From positions 1-25,606 of the IMG/VR virus record IMGVR_UViG_3300009285_000830: a stretch of DNA of 25,606 bases, one strand, 5' to 3'. The DNA comes from a virus. A program made the translations under genes and the position numbers. Positions 9,492 to 17,543 of the stretch are shown piece after piece. The stretch's first letter is position 1; every line of letters starts with the position of its first letter. Below the pieces are notes generated by a model. That model did not search any database. It saw nothing but the letters and a program-made list of their open reading frames with translations, and had not been told where the DNA came from.

Positions 9492-10872
9492 CGTAATAAG
9501 AAGTAATATTAGTATTTGAATCTGATGGTCTGAAATTTCTTTGTTGTGAAGGAGTTTCTTTAGCTAACCCTTCTTTGAGAATTTGTCTAAACCTAGCTTC
9601 ATAATTATCAGCCATTTTATTTGGATCACCTTTTTTAATCTCTATCTTCCACATTAAATAATAATGTGCTGAATTGTAAAACGGAACAGATGTAGTTGAG
9701 GCATCTTCAGTCAAATCAGTAATCGTGGAATAATAATCCATATAAATACTCATCCCTGCATAGCTACTGTTTGGTAGTGGCCAAACATGTAATTTCCCAC
9801 CACGAATTGTATAATAAATAGGGAGTCCAGTATCAGCGCCTTGCCATACCTCGTCATCTGTAGTATGTGTTGCAGTTATCCCAGTTACTCCTGATAAGAC
9901 GTTAGCACTCTTAGAAGTATATTCAATTTCATCTCCTTGAATATTTATTGATCCACTATCCGTTAAATCGTTATCATTATCAACCGTAATTGTTGTAGCA
10001 GCCAAGGCCACATCTGATGCTAAGAAAGTCTTTCCTGAATCACCTACTTTAACCAAGAAGTCATCAGGTGATAAATATTTTAATGTTGTCTGTGTACCAA
10101 TTCTCAATAGATCAATCGACTCATTTGAATCGTTGTTTTGGATATCCGTTGGTAGTGTATATTCTTGTTGATCTTGGACTAAGGTAATTGACGAAGCTTC
10201 ATTATTAGTTTTAAGCCAACTCCATTTACGTTTCTGTAAAGATACTTCATCCTGCCAATCATTTAAGCATTCCATTAAATAATCTCTTGTCAACCCTTCG
10301 AAGCTTTCAAGTTTAGTATTTGTCTCTTTTAAGGCATAATCCATCATTTTACGCGCTGTATTCCTCCCTAGTCCTGTAGCGGCAACTGCGGTAGAATATT
10401 GAGAATAAGTTGTTGTTTGAGCATTATAATATCTTGCGTAATAGTAAGCATAGGTCGTACTTGCCACAATATCATTAAATCCACGGGAAACATCCAAATC
10501 TACCGCTGAACCAATCGCAGTTGGTGATGTTGATGTTGATGTTGCATGCCCATATAAAGCAACCTGGTTATATCTTATTAGTGATACTGGTTCTTTTTTA
10601 GAATGAGCAAAAACTAACGCTCCAACAGTTATTGAGGTTCCTCTAGTTACCGCAGCGCCTATTTTAACGATTTCTGTTTTTTCATCACCAGGATACCCGA
10701 TTGGGAGATAATCATTGTTAGCCAATCCTGTATTATCTAAAACTGTTAAGGTTACACCAGCTGCGGCAACATCAGCTGTTAAATAAGTTCTATCAGATTC
10801 CTCAATAAAAGGTAAATCAACCCTAACGATGTTATGTTTTACCTGTAGTATTTGTGGCTTTTCAGTTGCCAT
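9484..10872 (-). CDS. Head-tail adaptor (connector) protein with inserted beta modules
   Basis: A 462-residue protein starting at ATG 10872 after an A/T leader. The central and C-terminal parts contain helical segments typical of adaptors that dock under the portal (TRDYLMECLNDWQDEVSLQK, RKWSWLK, then YTLPTDIQN, and near the end HYYLMWKIEIKKGDPNKMAD). Two related beta modules are present. One lies near residues 28-95 (YLTADVAAAGVTLTVLDNTG ... AHSKKEPV). The other, near residues 280-345, begins FLASDVALAATTITVDN and contains GDEIEYT. They look like copies of one small domain, one preceding and one inserted within the adaptor core. Overlap with the propeller gene downstream fits ordered connector assembly. 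Confidence 0.62.
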   Translation of the reverse strand: MATEKPQILQVKHNIVRVDLPFIEESDRTYLTADVAAAGVTLTVLDNTGLANNDYLPIGYPGDEKTEIVKIGAAVTRGTSITVGALVFAHSKKEPVSLIRYNQVALYGHATSTSTSPTAIGSAVDLDVSRGFNDIVASTTYAYYYARYYNAQTTTYSQYSTAVAATGLGRNTARKMMDYALKETNTKLESFEGLTRDYLMECLNDWQDEVSLQKRKWSWLKTNNEASSITLVQDQQEYTLPTDIQNNDSNESIDLLRIGTQTTLKYLSPDDFLVKVGDSGKTFLASDVALAATTITVDNDNDLTDSGSINIQGDEIEYTSKSANVLSGVTGITATHTTDDEVWQGADTGLPIYYTIRGGKLHVWPLPNSSYAGMSIYMDYYSTITDLTEDASTTSVPFYNSAHYYLMWKIEIKKGDPNKMADNYEARFRQILKEGLAKETPSQQRNFRPSDSNTNITSYYDD

Positions 10873-10891
10873 ATTTTATGAAATTATAAAT

Positions 10892-11626
10892 TTAAACTGT
10901 TACTCTACCAACTGCATTAGTTCTCCCGACTGCAGCCGTTTTTAATTTACTAAATGTTACTCCTGACCATTGTGGAGTATTATTAAAAGTTGCATTCATT
11001 CCATTCCCCGAAGTATCTGCAACTGTAGTCCCTGTCCCTTCACTAAATAATAATTCTTGTTGTAAACCAGTACGGCTAAAAGAATTGTCTCGATAATAAG
11101 AAAGCCATTCAGCCGCGGAAAATGCAACTCCTGTAAATATACGATATTCCGTTGTGAACCCATCTAACTTATTTGATAAAATTCGATTATTTAAAATAAT
11201 CAAATTACCGTCATTTGAAGAAGGTGCTACAGGTGCGTTAATATCTTGAGTGATTGCTCCATTTTCTCCATAATAAACACTTACATTTGGAATATTAAAA
11301 TTAGATGAGATACCAATGAAATACCACTTATTTTGCGTAAATTTCTTTGTTCCTGCAATCGCTGTACCGTCTAATACTGTAGTGATAACACCTGGAACTG
11401 TTGGCCAATATAAATAAGCTCTACCAGTGCCGCTGCCTGATAATTGAGCCAATAAAGTCGGCAAATTAACACTAGCCCTCAATAAAACCCATATACCGAT
11501 TGAAAAAATAGTATTGCTAGGGTTTATTGCATAATTAGTCTTTAAATATGATGTATTAACAGTTGTAAATAAAGAATAAGACTGGTTTCTTGTAATAATG
11601 CGATTTGATGCTGTAGTTCTAGGCAT
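10892..11626 (-). CDS. LamG/concanavalin-like lectin-fold virion protein
   Basis: A 244-residue protein with ATG at 11626 and an SD-less leader. It has the strand order and sequence style of the laminin-G/concanavalin-A-like jelly roll: FSIGIWVLLRAS, then FTQNKWYFIGISSN, VSVYYGENG, and the diagnostic tail LDGFTTEYRIFTGVAFSAAE followed by LLFSEGTGTTVADTSGNGMN. The last phrase matches the usual 'xGxTVxDxSGNGxxG' ending of such domains. Phages use these domains on the capsid or tail surface to bind glycans. There is no signal peptide. The short basic C-terminus (AAVGRTNAVGRVTV) is unassigned. A glycan-binding decoration role is inference. Confidence 0.7.
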   Translation of the reverse strand: MPRTTASNRIITRNQSYSLFTTVNTSYLKTNYAINPSNTIFSIGIWVLLRASVNLPTLLAQLSGSGTGRAYLYWPTVPGVITTVLDGTAIAGTKKFTQNKWYFIGISSNFNIPNVSVYYGENGAITQDINAPVAPSSNDGNLIILNNRILSNKLDGFTTEYRIFTGVAFSAAEWLSYYRDNSFSRTGLQQELLFSEGTGTTVADTSGNGMNATFNNTPQWSGVTFSKLKTAAVGRTNAVGRVTV

Positions 11627-11635
11627 ATTTTGAAA

Positions 11636-11884
11636 TTATAAAGGAAAATTGTTTTGTTCCCATTCATTAGCCATATTCTGCAATACAGAATTTTCTATGG
11701 TTTTATCTTCTTCTGTATTTTGTTGAAAATGTTCCAATTCATAATATTGATCGATGCTATGGCCTCCGTTCCGATCAGTTTCTAGTTTAACCCATAGTTT
11801 CTTTTTGTTCTTACTAACTCCACTTACCTGAAAAGTTTCTTGATTATTATGTTCTCCATTGAGAATTGTGAATGTTGCTGTCAT
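11636..11884 (-). CDS. Hypothetical small protein
   Basis: An 82-residue protein starting at ATG 11884, behind a leader that carries the shared 12-base A/T motif. The N-terminal half is beta-like (TATFTILNGEHNNQETFQVS). The middle is basic and aromatic (KNKKKLWVKLETDRNG), and the C-terminal half is acidic and Gln/Asn-rich. There is no recognised family, signal peptide or metal-binding motif. It sits between two lectin-like/structural genes with only 9 bases to the next gene, so it is presumably a small virion accessory protein. Confidence 0.6.
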   Translation of the reverse strand: MTATFTILNGEHNNQETFQVSGVSKNKKKLWVKLETDRNGGHSIDQYYELEHFQQNTEEDKTIENSVLQNMANEWEQNNFPL

Positions 11885-11896
11885 AAATTATAAAAA

Positions 11897-11908
11897 TTAA
11901 AAAATAAA
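11897..11908 (-). promoter_or_regulatory. Shared 12-base A/T leader motif, copy 3
   Basis: TTTATTTTTTAA on the minus strand, 12 bases before ATG 11884 of an unknown small gene, directly after the previous stop codon. Confidence 0.5.
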
Positions 11909-11909
11909 A

Positions 11910-12350
11910 TTAAGCAGCGACAACATTGCCGTCGCTAGATTTAGGAATCCATTCAACATAAATAGTCAATGTTCCTTGGGTGATGTCATCCGCGCTACGA
12001 GTCAAAACAATATCATTCCCATTCCCAAGAATATATTTTGTTGTTGGTTTTGCTTTATAAGTAACATCCGGATTGTTGTCAATCCAGACCGTATTAGCTC
12101 CAAAATCAGAATTGTCGATAGTTGTTTGAGCTATTAAAAGCGCAGTACTACCAGAGACTCCAACTTCTAAGGTTGTAGTGCCTGATGTAGATTGAATTGC
12201 TGTTGCCCCAACTACTGCATAAACCAATACTTCAACAACTCCTGTGACGGTAAACGCCGTTGCAGTATCAAACCCTGTTAAATCTGCATAGGCTTTAGAT
12301 GTTAGCCTTGTATCTGTAGGTTTTATAATTAATCCTGTTTGTCCGTGCAT
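11910..12350 (-). CDS. Small beta-rich structural protein
   Basis: A 146-residue protein starting at ATG 12350. It consists almost entirely of predicted beta strands rich in Thr, Val, Ile and Gly (FTVTGVVEVLVYAVVGATAI, then TTLEVGVSGSTALLIAQT) and ends with TLTIYVEWIPKS. This pattern, ending in a 'y-v-e-w-x-p' strand, is often seen in small phage virion proteins encoded next to fibre-like genes. It has no Cys and no catalytic motif. The 18-bp gap from the 592-residue gene upstream suggests co-expression. The exact role is unknown. Confidence 0.68.
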   Translation of the reverse strand: MHGQTGLIIKPTDTRLTSKAYADLTGFDTATAFTVTGVVEVLVYAVVGATAIQSTSGTTTLEVGVSGSTALLIAQTTIDNSDFGANTVWIDNNPDVTYKAKPTTKYILGNGNDIVLTRSADDITQGTLTIYVEWIPKSSDGNVVAA

Positions 12351-12368
12351 ATATTAAATTTTTAAGAA

Positions 12369-14147
12369 TTAAGCTTTAAATTCAGAAGTCGAAAACATGA
12401 TACTACCTGCGATTGTTAGAGTTACATTCGTTGTTGAACATACTAAAACAATGCCAGTTGAAGCCGCCACGGGAATGTCCCCGTCAGTTCTTATATTGAA
12501 TGTAGAAGGAGTTCCAGTTGTGTGAACTACTGGAACAGGAGCAATCAAATGAGTCACTGCACCATTTCCAGGGACACTTGCCGCATTTAAAGTTAAAATA
12601 AAATAAGTTCCGGAAGCAGCCGTAGAATCAATAAACCCATAAGCTTTATAAAAATTAGCAGCCGCAGCACTAGAAATAGTACTTGCCTCTAAAGCCGCAG
12701 AAGTATCATTACTCAAGGCATTCGTTGTAGCAGCAGAAGGTCTTGGAATTGATGCAACCTCATCATTAACACCGTCAAGTTTAGTCCCTAAGTTAGTTAT
12801 TAATCTACCATTTACATCGATTTCAAAAGGTGCAACGTCTCCATCAGTTACGGTTTGCGGAGATGATTGATAAAGACCACCAACTAAAACATGTTTAGAT
12901 GTTGAATCTGTCCAATCTGCATCGTCAATATAAACAACATCATCGATATATTCTAATGTATCTTTAATAGCAAGGCTATATTCATCCCTAACATGCAAAC
13001 GGCCAGTATCGTTAGTAATTAATGGTTGATAATCTCCGTCAGTTGTCCCAAGTGCAGCGGCCGTGTCTTGACGTACTGTAAGTCCCATAACCCCAACATC
13101 TCCACTACCATGCACAGCATCTTCTGCCTTCCCTAAAGAATCCGAAGCTGTCCCAGGGATAATATTGGTTACATCAACATATAAAGCACCTACGGAATTA
13201 ACTTGCAATGGGGTTATTTCATTCGTGGTATTCGCTAAAGAATCCAATGTATCATTTCTAACTGCTCCAATAATTAAACCTTTAGTTGTAGCTTCTAAAT
13301 AAGTTGTTGTCCCAAGTGTCGCTACTGCGTCATCTATAAGTTCAACAGATGTTTTAATTGAAGACGAATTTTGATCTAGTACATGTAACCGACCATTCGT
13401 ATCGGTAATTAACGGCTGATAGTCTCCATCAGTTGTCCCAAGTGCGACTGCCGTATTTTGACGCACCGTAAGACTCATAACTCCAACATCTCCACTACTA
13501 TGTACGGCATCTTCTGCTTTTCCCAAATCTGTAGCACCAGTACCAGTTGAAATTTCAACATCTATTTTCTGACCTGCTTTAATATGTTTTCCTAGATCAG
13601 TCAAAACAAAATAACTCAAATCAACATTATCTGCATCTGAATTTGAGATATAAACAGATTGTGGTGTAATCCCAACATGATGACCAGCAGATACAGAATG
13701 AGAAGCGACGCAAGTATCAGCAATAAAAAATTTAACATTCATAGGAGTCCATTCGATCCTATATTCAGTTGCTGCATTTTCCCATCCTGATACCCAAGTC
13801 ACAGTGGTTGTCGTTGCTGTCCCGTTATCATCATAGGAAACACAAGTGAAAACAGTCGCAGCAATTTCAAAGTATGAAGACCCGCGAGTAGTAAATCCAC
13901 TTGAAACAAATCCCCATTTTTTAGCTTCAGTCCCGCTTGGAGTGGTTGGGATATTCAAAACCATGGTGAGTTTTCCAAATTGAAAATCATCCCATGTTTG
14001 GACACCAGCCGAAGTCAATCTTAATTTAGATGAGCTAATCGCTGGTGTACCAGATAATGCGCTTAACATCGTTGTCTCATACCCAACCTTAGAAGGGTCA
14101 TAAACAAAGATGTTGTCCTCTGATTCCGTTCGAACGTTCGTTGCCAT
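12369..14147 (-). CDS. Lectin-like structural protein with a duplicated 51-residue module
   Basis: A 592-residue protein starting at ATG 14147. Residues 1-185 look like a concanavalin/GH16-type jelly roll (TWDDFQFGKLTMVLNIPTTP, then AATEYRIEWTPMNVKFFI), but I see no glycosidase E-x-D-x-x-E signature, so a binding rather than hydrolytic role is more likely. Two copies of a module beginning LGKAEDAVH-x-SGDVGVM and ending GRLHV lie at residues 207-257 and 337-387, separated by 130 residues. This module type is frequent in phage metagenome virion proteins. The C-terminal 120 residues form a beta-rich domain ending ITIAG-like and GSIMFSTSEFKA. It is probably a surface or fibre-associated virion protein. 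Confidence 0.72.
   Translation of the reverse strand: MATNVRTESEDNIFVYDPSKVGYETTMLSALSGTPAISSSKLRLTSAGVQTWDDFQFGKLTMVLNIPTTPSGTEAKKWGFVSSGFTTRGSSYFEIAATVFTCVSYDDNGTATTTTVTWVSGWENAATEYRIEWTPMNVKFFIADTCVASHSVSAGHHVGITPQSVYISNSDADNVDLSYFVLTDLGKHIKAGQKIDVEISTGTGATDLGKAEDAVHSSGDVGVMSLTVRQNTAVALGTTDGDYQPLITDTNGRLHVLDQNSSSIKTSVELIDDAVATLGTTTYLEATTKGLIIGAVRNDTLDSLANTTNEITPLQVNSVGALYVDVTNIIPGTASDSLGKAEDAVHGSGDVGVMGLTVRQDTAAALGTTDGDYQPLITNDTGRLHVRDEYSLAIKDTLEYIDDVVYIDDADWTDSTSKHVLVGGLYQSSPQTVTDGDVAPFEIDVNGRLITNLGTKLDGVNDEVASIPRPSAATTNALSNDTSAALEASTISSAAAANFYKAYGFIDSTAASGTYFILTLNAASVPGNGAVTHLIAPVPVVHTTGTPSTFNIRTDGDIPVAASTGIVLVCSTTNVTLTIAGSIMFSTSEFKA
12987..13139 (-). repeat. Second copy of duplicated coding module
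   Basis: Encodes residues 337-387 of the 592-residue protein. It matches the first copy at 13377-13529 almost residue for residue (LGKAEDAVHGSGDVGVMGLT here, LGKAEDAVHSSGDVGVMSLT there). The DNA copies are clearly diverged at silent sites, so the duplication is not very recent. Confidence 0.85.
13377..13529 (-). repeat. First copy of duplicated coding module
   Basis: Encodes residues 207-257 of the 592-residue protein. It is 390 bp from its partner at 12987-13139. Both end in the phrase DGDYQPLIT followed by GRLHV. Confidence 0.85.
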
Positions 14148-14173
14148 ACAGAGTTATTTTATGATATAAAAAT

Positions 14174-14536
14174 CTATTTTGATAAGGCCTGTAATGCCTT
14201 AATAATTTCTTCTTTTTTAGTTTCCTTAGTAACATCCATCCCTTTACTTTTTGCATAAGCTTTAAGTTGCATGAAATTAGTCGGTAATTCTTCTCCGGTT
14301 TCTAAATCAGATTGTTCTTGTTTCAGAACTTCTGTTTCAGGTTCTGGTACAGATACAGACTTAACTTTGCTGCTTTCAGCCGATTTTACTTCAAGAAGAA
14401 ACCCAAAAGTTTGTAATAAAGCTTTACCCATTTCTTCGTTTACTTCTACGACCTCACCACACCCGACATTCATTAAATTAGTTCTATAATTAAAACCTTT
14501 AATCGATGCAGTTCCCGTAGGATTCTTGATGAACAT
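14174..14536 (-). CDS. Small protein with C-terminal SAP/HeH-like domain
   Basis: A 120-residue protein starting at ATG 14536. The N-terminal 55 residues (MFIKNPTGTASIKGFNYR, ending LLQTFGFLLEV) resemble small phage head or head-tail accessory proteins that begin with a 'v-kn-p-g' turn. An acidic Pro/Glu linker follows. The last 35 residues (PTNFMQLKAYAKSKGMDVTK, then KEEIIKALQ) have the helix-extended-helix pattern 'L-x-x-x-A-x-x-x-G-x-x-v-x-x-x-x-k-x-e-l-i-x-x-l' of SAP/HeH domains, which often bind nucleic acid. It may link DNA or packaging components to the capsid. The fold is a pattern match and the role is inference. Confidence 0.65.
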   Translation of the reverse strand: MFIKNPTGTASIKGFNYRTNLMNVGCGEVVEVNEEMGKALLQTFGFLLEVKSAESSKVKSVSVPEPETEVLKQEQSDLETGEELPTNFMQLKAYAKSKGMDVTKETKKEEIIKALQALSK

Positions 14537-14545
14537 AATGATTTT

Positions 14546-14557
14546 TTAAAAAATAAA
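14546..14557 (-). promoter_or_regulatory. Shared 12-base A/T leader motif, copy 1
   Basis: TTTATTTTTTAA on the minus strand, 9 bases before ATG 14536 of the SAP/HeH-like gene. The same 12-mer occurs before three other genes in the window. Confidence 0.5.
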
Positions 14558-14563
14558 CTTCAT

Positions 14564-14589
14564 TCTCCCCATGAAAAATCAGGGGGAGT
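14564..14589 (-). other. Intergenic hairpin between two small genes
   Basis: CTCCCC (14564-14569) pairs with GGGGAG, separated by an 11-12-base A/T-rich loop. On the transcribed strand it is followed by AATGAAG before any T-run, so it is a weak candidate for a terminator and more likely a processing or stabilising hairpin within the operon. Confidence 0.5.
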
Positions 14590-14595
14590 GGAAAC

Positions 14596-14844
14596 CTATT
14601 TTTTAGATTTCACAACCGCAGTTTCAACTGGGATTGCTTTCTTTTCTTCTCCATCTAGGAGAAGTTCACCCAACTGTTTAAACTCACCTCTTAACTGTAA
14701 TTGTCTGTCTCGGATAGCTGAACGTTGCTGTTGAGCTAATTTGATCTGCTCAGAGAGAGTTTTATCTTTCTCTGTTAGCGTCTCAAATTCTTTCTCAACT
14801 GCACTTTTGCGTGCTTCGAGTTTAGACTTTAAGTCGTCGGTCAT
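14596..14844 (-). CDS. Short coiled-coil protein
   Basis: An 82-residue, highly charged protein starting at ATG 14844. Residues 1-60 form one long amphipathic helix (KLEARKSAVEKEFETLTEKD, then QIKLAQQQRSAIRDRQLQLR) with clear heptad spacing of Leu/Ile/Ala, followed by a short loop and a basic tail VVKSKK. No Cys residues, signal peptide or enzyme motif. The leader contains the shared 12-base A/T motif. It sits between the repeat fibre gene and the SAP-like gene. It may be a small scaffold, fibre-assembly helper or tail protein; the family is not recognised. Confidence 0.65.
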   Translation of the reverse strand: MTDDLKSKLEARKSAVEKEFETLTEKDKTLSEQIKLAQQQRSAIRDRQLQLRGEFKQLGELLLDGEEKKAIPVETAVVKSKK

Positions 14845-14856
14845 AGGATAAAAGGG

Positions 14857-14868
14857 TTAAAAAATAAA
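14857..14868 (-). promoter_or_regulatory. Shared 12-base A/T leader motif, copy 2
   Basis: TTTATTTTTTAA on the minus strand, 12 bases before ATG 14844 of the coiled-coil gene. Confidence 0.5.
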
Positions 14869-14885
14869 AAGTTAATTAAATCTGA

Positions 14886-17513
14886 TTAAACAGCATCCGG
14901 AACTATAGCCGTGATAACTGCACCTAATTCATCGACAGCTTCAAGTATCCATGTAGCTGTAGCCACACAAGTAAATGTACAAAGAGTCGTTGCAGGGATT
15001 GCAGCTTCATTAGCACCATCACAATCGACACCATTGATTGTGTTATTACTTGCAGCTGGCGTCCTAACCTCACACCCTGTCGCCCCAATATATAATCTGA
15101 TTACATGCCCAACAACAGCTGTAGGTAACGTTACGATATCATTTGCGGAACCACCTGATGTAACAATAACCATTGAAGTCCCAGATGGAATCAAACCTGT
15201 TGTCAATCCATCATTAGTAGATGTTGCAGCGTATGTCCCAACCTGTAATCCTTCATCAACAACAACCATACCATCATCCACCTTAAGAGCTTCTACATTT
15301 GCTCCAGTAGCAGAAATATGAACAGCATAAGCTCCAGCTGTTCCAGCTCCAGTCCTTTGTATAACTGAAAGCAAATTTGAAGTAGAAGAAGGAGAACCAG
15401 TAGAATCAAGTCTAATTAAATCAGCTCCAGCAGCTAAATTACCACTATGTGTAACGTTAAGGGCTGAACCTTCATCGGAAGTACCAGTAGCAGCAGAATC
15501 AACAGAAATGGCCATACCAGCAACGTTTGTACCCATATTGATATCAAACGCATTACCTGTATGAGCGTCAGTAGCATAGGTTACATCCATGAAATTACCA
15601 GAACCTGCGGCATCGATGTTTACATCGAATACCATTGCAGCGCCAGCATCCGTGATTTCAAGCTTAATAACGTCATCCGTTCTTGTACCTGCGGCATCGA
15701 TTGTTAATGCAGACCCAGCCACATTATCAGCCATAGTAATAGCAATAGCATCGTTAGTAGCCGCCGCAGAATAAGTAATGTCAAGCACATGAGCAGTCGT
15801 AGCAATACCAGATACATTGATGTCAATTACACCAGCAGAACTCGTTCCTGCATCATTTACCAAGATTGCAGCAGCGGCATTTGCCCCACTACCACGTGTG
15901 ATAACTATTGGAGAAACATTAACAGCTGTATTCCCTTGACTAATATCCAAAACTGCATATGTACCGGTTCCGGTTGTATTAATGTCGAAAATCGACCTAG
16001 CGCCAGCACCTGTTGAGGCATCGTCAATTTGGATACAGTCATCTGTTCGAGCGCCAGCCAATGTGATTGCCAACGAAGGAGCCGCAACCGCTACTGTCAT
16101 ATCAAGACTAATAGTAGCCGCCGTAGCAGTACCACCAGCACCATAAGTAACATCAAGAATTGAACCAGTAAAAACACTGGTTACATCAATATCCCAATAA
16201 TCCGAAGTGCCTCCTGCCCCTGTATTTGTGATGTTAATATCCCAGAATGGAGCAGTACCATCACCATCAAAAGTGACTTGACACATATCTTCGGTACGAG
16301 TACCAGCACCATAATCCAAAGTTAGAAAAGGTCTAGCAACTGCAGCATCCATATCAACATTCATTACAGCACCAGTTGCCGTAGCTCCAGTCATATTGAT
16401 ATCAAATACAGAACCTGAACCTGTATTTGAATCGTCAATTTGGAAAACATCGACATTACCAGCACCATCATGAGTGATTGCGAATAGATTTGCAGTCCTT
16501 ATACCAGCACCAGCGTCAATATTCATAACTTCTGCACCCAACGCAGCATCCATATCAATATTAAATACGCCAGCACCTGAACCATTACCATTCATATCAA
16601 TATCAAAAATGGCTCCAGTGCCTGTGTTTGTAGCAACAACATAAAATACATCCGTATTGCCATCACCATCATGTTTTACTTCGATCAAATCAGCAGTACG
16701 AGTACCAGCTCCGTTGTCAATGTAGATCGCCTTGGCTCCTACTGCGGCATTCATATCAATATTGACAACTTCACCTGTAAGGGTGCCATCCATATTAATA
16801 TCAACCACAGAACCAGACCCTGTGTTTGTAGAGACAACTGATAAGACATCGGTATTCCCGTCACCATCGAATTTTATATCAATTAAATCTGCTGTACGAG
16901 TACCAGCTCCACAATCTAAATAGATTGCCTTAGCTCCGACAGCGGCATTCATGTCGATATTAATAACTTCACCCATTAGAGTACCATTCATGTCAATATC
17001 AAGGACTGAACCACTACCAGTGTTTGTAGAGGCTACATACATAGCATCTGCATTCCCATCACCATCGAATTTTATATCAAAAATGTCAGCAGTACGTGTC
17101 CCCCCACCACCATCAAGGTAAATAGCCTTAGAACCAACACCAGCATTCAAATCAATATCAATAACATTGCCAGTGAAGGTAGTGTTTACAACGGCATCAA
17201 TAATATTTCCAGTACCTGCACCACTTTTAACAAAAGCTAACGTATTTAACGCACCCGTTGTGGCATCCGTGAGAGTAATCGGCCCTTCATCAATCGTAAT
17301 TGATTGGCCGTTACTATAAACCCCATCGAGATCACCAACTCCACTACCACCACCACTTGAAGTTGGAATGGTAAATACTCCAGTCTCACCATACGCACGG
17401 AACCCAGTTCCGTTTACGTATGTTACTTCTCCTTCTGCTGTAGGGTCAGTCGAAGCAGAAGTAAGTTGTAATTTTGGGGTATTTACATTTGAAAGAAAAT
17501 GTGTATTTCCCAT
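14886..17513 (-). CDS. Repeat-rich beta-solenoid fibre/spike-like protein
   Basis: A protein of about 875 residues. I choose ATG 17513 (MGNTHFLSNVNTPK) rather than the in-frame TTG at 17540, because the ATG has the A/T leader typical of this genome and its N-terminus looks like phage fibre starts. After an N-terminal Gly/Ser linker, roughly residues 100-470 are built from repeats of about 66 residues. Each repeat contains GTRTAD, then D-GDGN, then NTGSGS and a D-M-G/N-A segment (DINMDGTLTGEVVNIDMNAA). Later repeats become degenerate and shorter (TRTDD-x-I). The pattern of short hydrophobic strands separated by Asp/Gly/Asn turns predicts a beta solenoid. The C-terminal 100 residues contain TLPTAVVGHVIRLYIGATGC, similar to globular fibre ends. 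It is probably a fibre, spike or capsid-attached appendage. Confidence 0.75.
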   Translation of the reverse strand: MGNTHFLSNVNTPKLQLTSASTDPTAEGEVTYVNGTGFRAYGETGVFTIPTSSGGGSGVGDLDGVYSNGQSITIDEGPITLTDATTGALNTLAFVKSGAGTGNIIDAVVNTTFTGNVIDIDLNAGVGSKAIYLDGGGGTRTADIFDIKFDGDGNADAMYVASTNTGSGSVLDIDMNGTLMGEVINIDMNAAVGAKAIYLDCGAGTRTADLIDIKFDGDGNTDVLSVVSTNTGSGSVVDINMDGTLTGEVVNIDMNAAVGAKAIYIDNGAGTRTADLIEVKHDGDGNTDVFYVVATNTGTGAIFDIDMNGNGSGAGVFNIDMDAALGAEVMNIDAGAGIRTANLFAITHDGAGNVDVFQIDDSNTGSGSVFDINMTGATATGAVMNVDMDAAVARPFLTLDYGAGTRTEDMCQVTFDGDGTAPFWDINITNTGAGGTSDYWDIDVTSVFTGSILDVTYGAGGTATAATISLDMTVAVAAPSLAITLAGARTDDCIQIDDASTGAGARSIFDINTTGTGTYAVLDISQGNTAVNVSPIVITRGSGANAAAAILVNDAGTSSAGVIDINVSGIATTAHVLDITYSAAATNDAIAITMADNVAGSALTIDAAGTRTDDVIKLEITDAGAAMVFDVNIDAAGSGNFMDVTYATDAHTGNAFDINMGTNVAGMAISVDSAATGTSDEGSALNVTHSGNLAAGADLIRLDSTGSPSSTSNLLSVIQRTGAGTAGAYAVHISATGANVEALKVDDGMVVVDEGLQVGTYAATSTNDGLTTGLIPSGTSMVIVTSGGSANDIVTLPTAVVGHVIRLYIGATGCEVRTPAASNNTINGVDCDGANEAAIPATTLCTFTCVATATWILEAVDELGAVITAIVPDAV
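16295..17290 (-). repeat. Coding tandem repeats of 198 bp
   Basis: The landmark encoding GTRT recurs at 16697, 16895 and 17093 with exact 198-bp spacing, and at 16499 and 16295 (204 bp) in weaker form. Copies around 16690-17100 are the most similar in both protein and DNA, suggesting more recent expansion at that end. Confidence 0.85.
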
Positions 17514-17543
17514 AAAATAAATAAAAGTTAAATGTTTCAAGAG

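Noticed and set aside
14564-14589. Hairpin as a rho-independent terminator
   Set aside because: The T-rich sequence begins only about a turn of helix later and the loop is long; the same genes appear to be in one operon.
14911-15321. Plus-strand ORF of 136 codons, and other plus-strand ORFs at 15589-16923
   Set aside because: They are antisense shadows of the repeat-rich fibre gene, which lacks stops on both strands because of its Asp/Gly/Thr/Ala composition.
16295-17290. CRISPR array or non-coding satellite for the 198-bp repeats
   Set aside because: The repeats are long, degenerate, contiguous and in frame with a protein whose motifs repeat with the same period.
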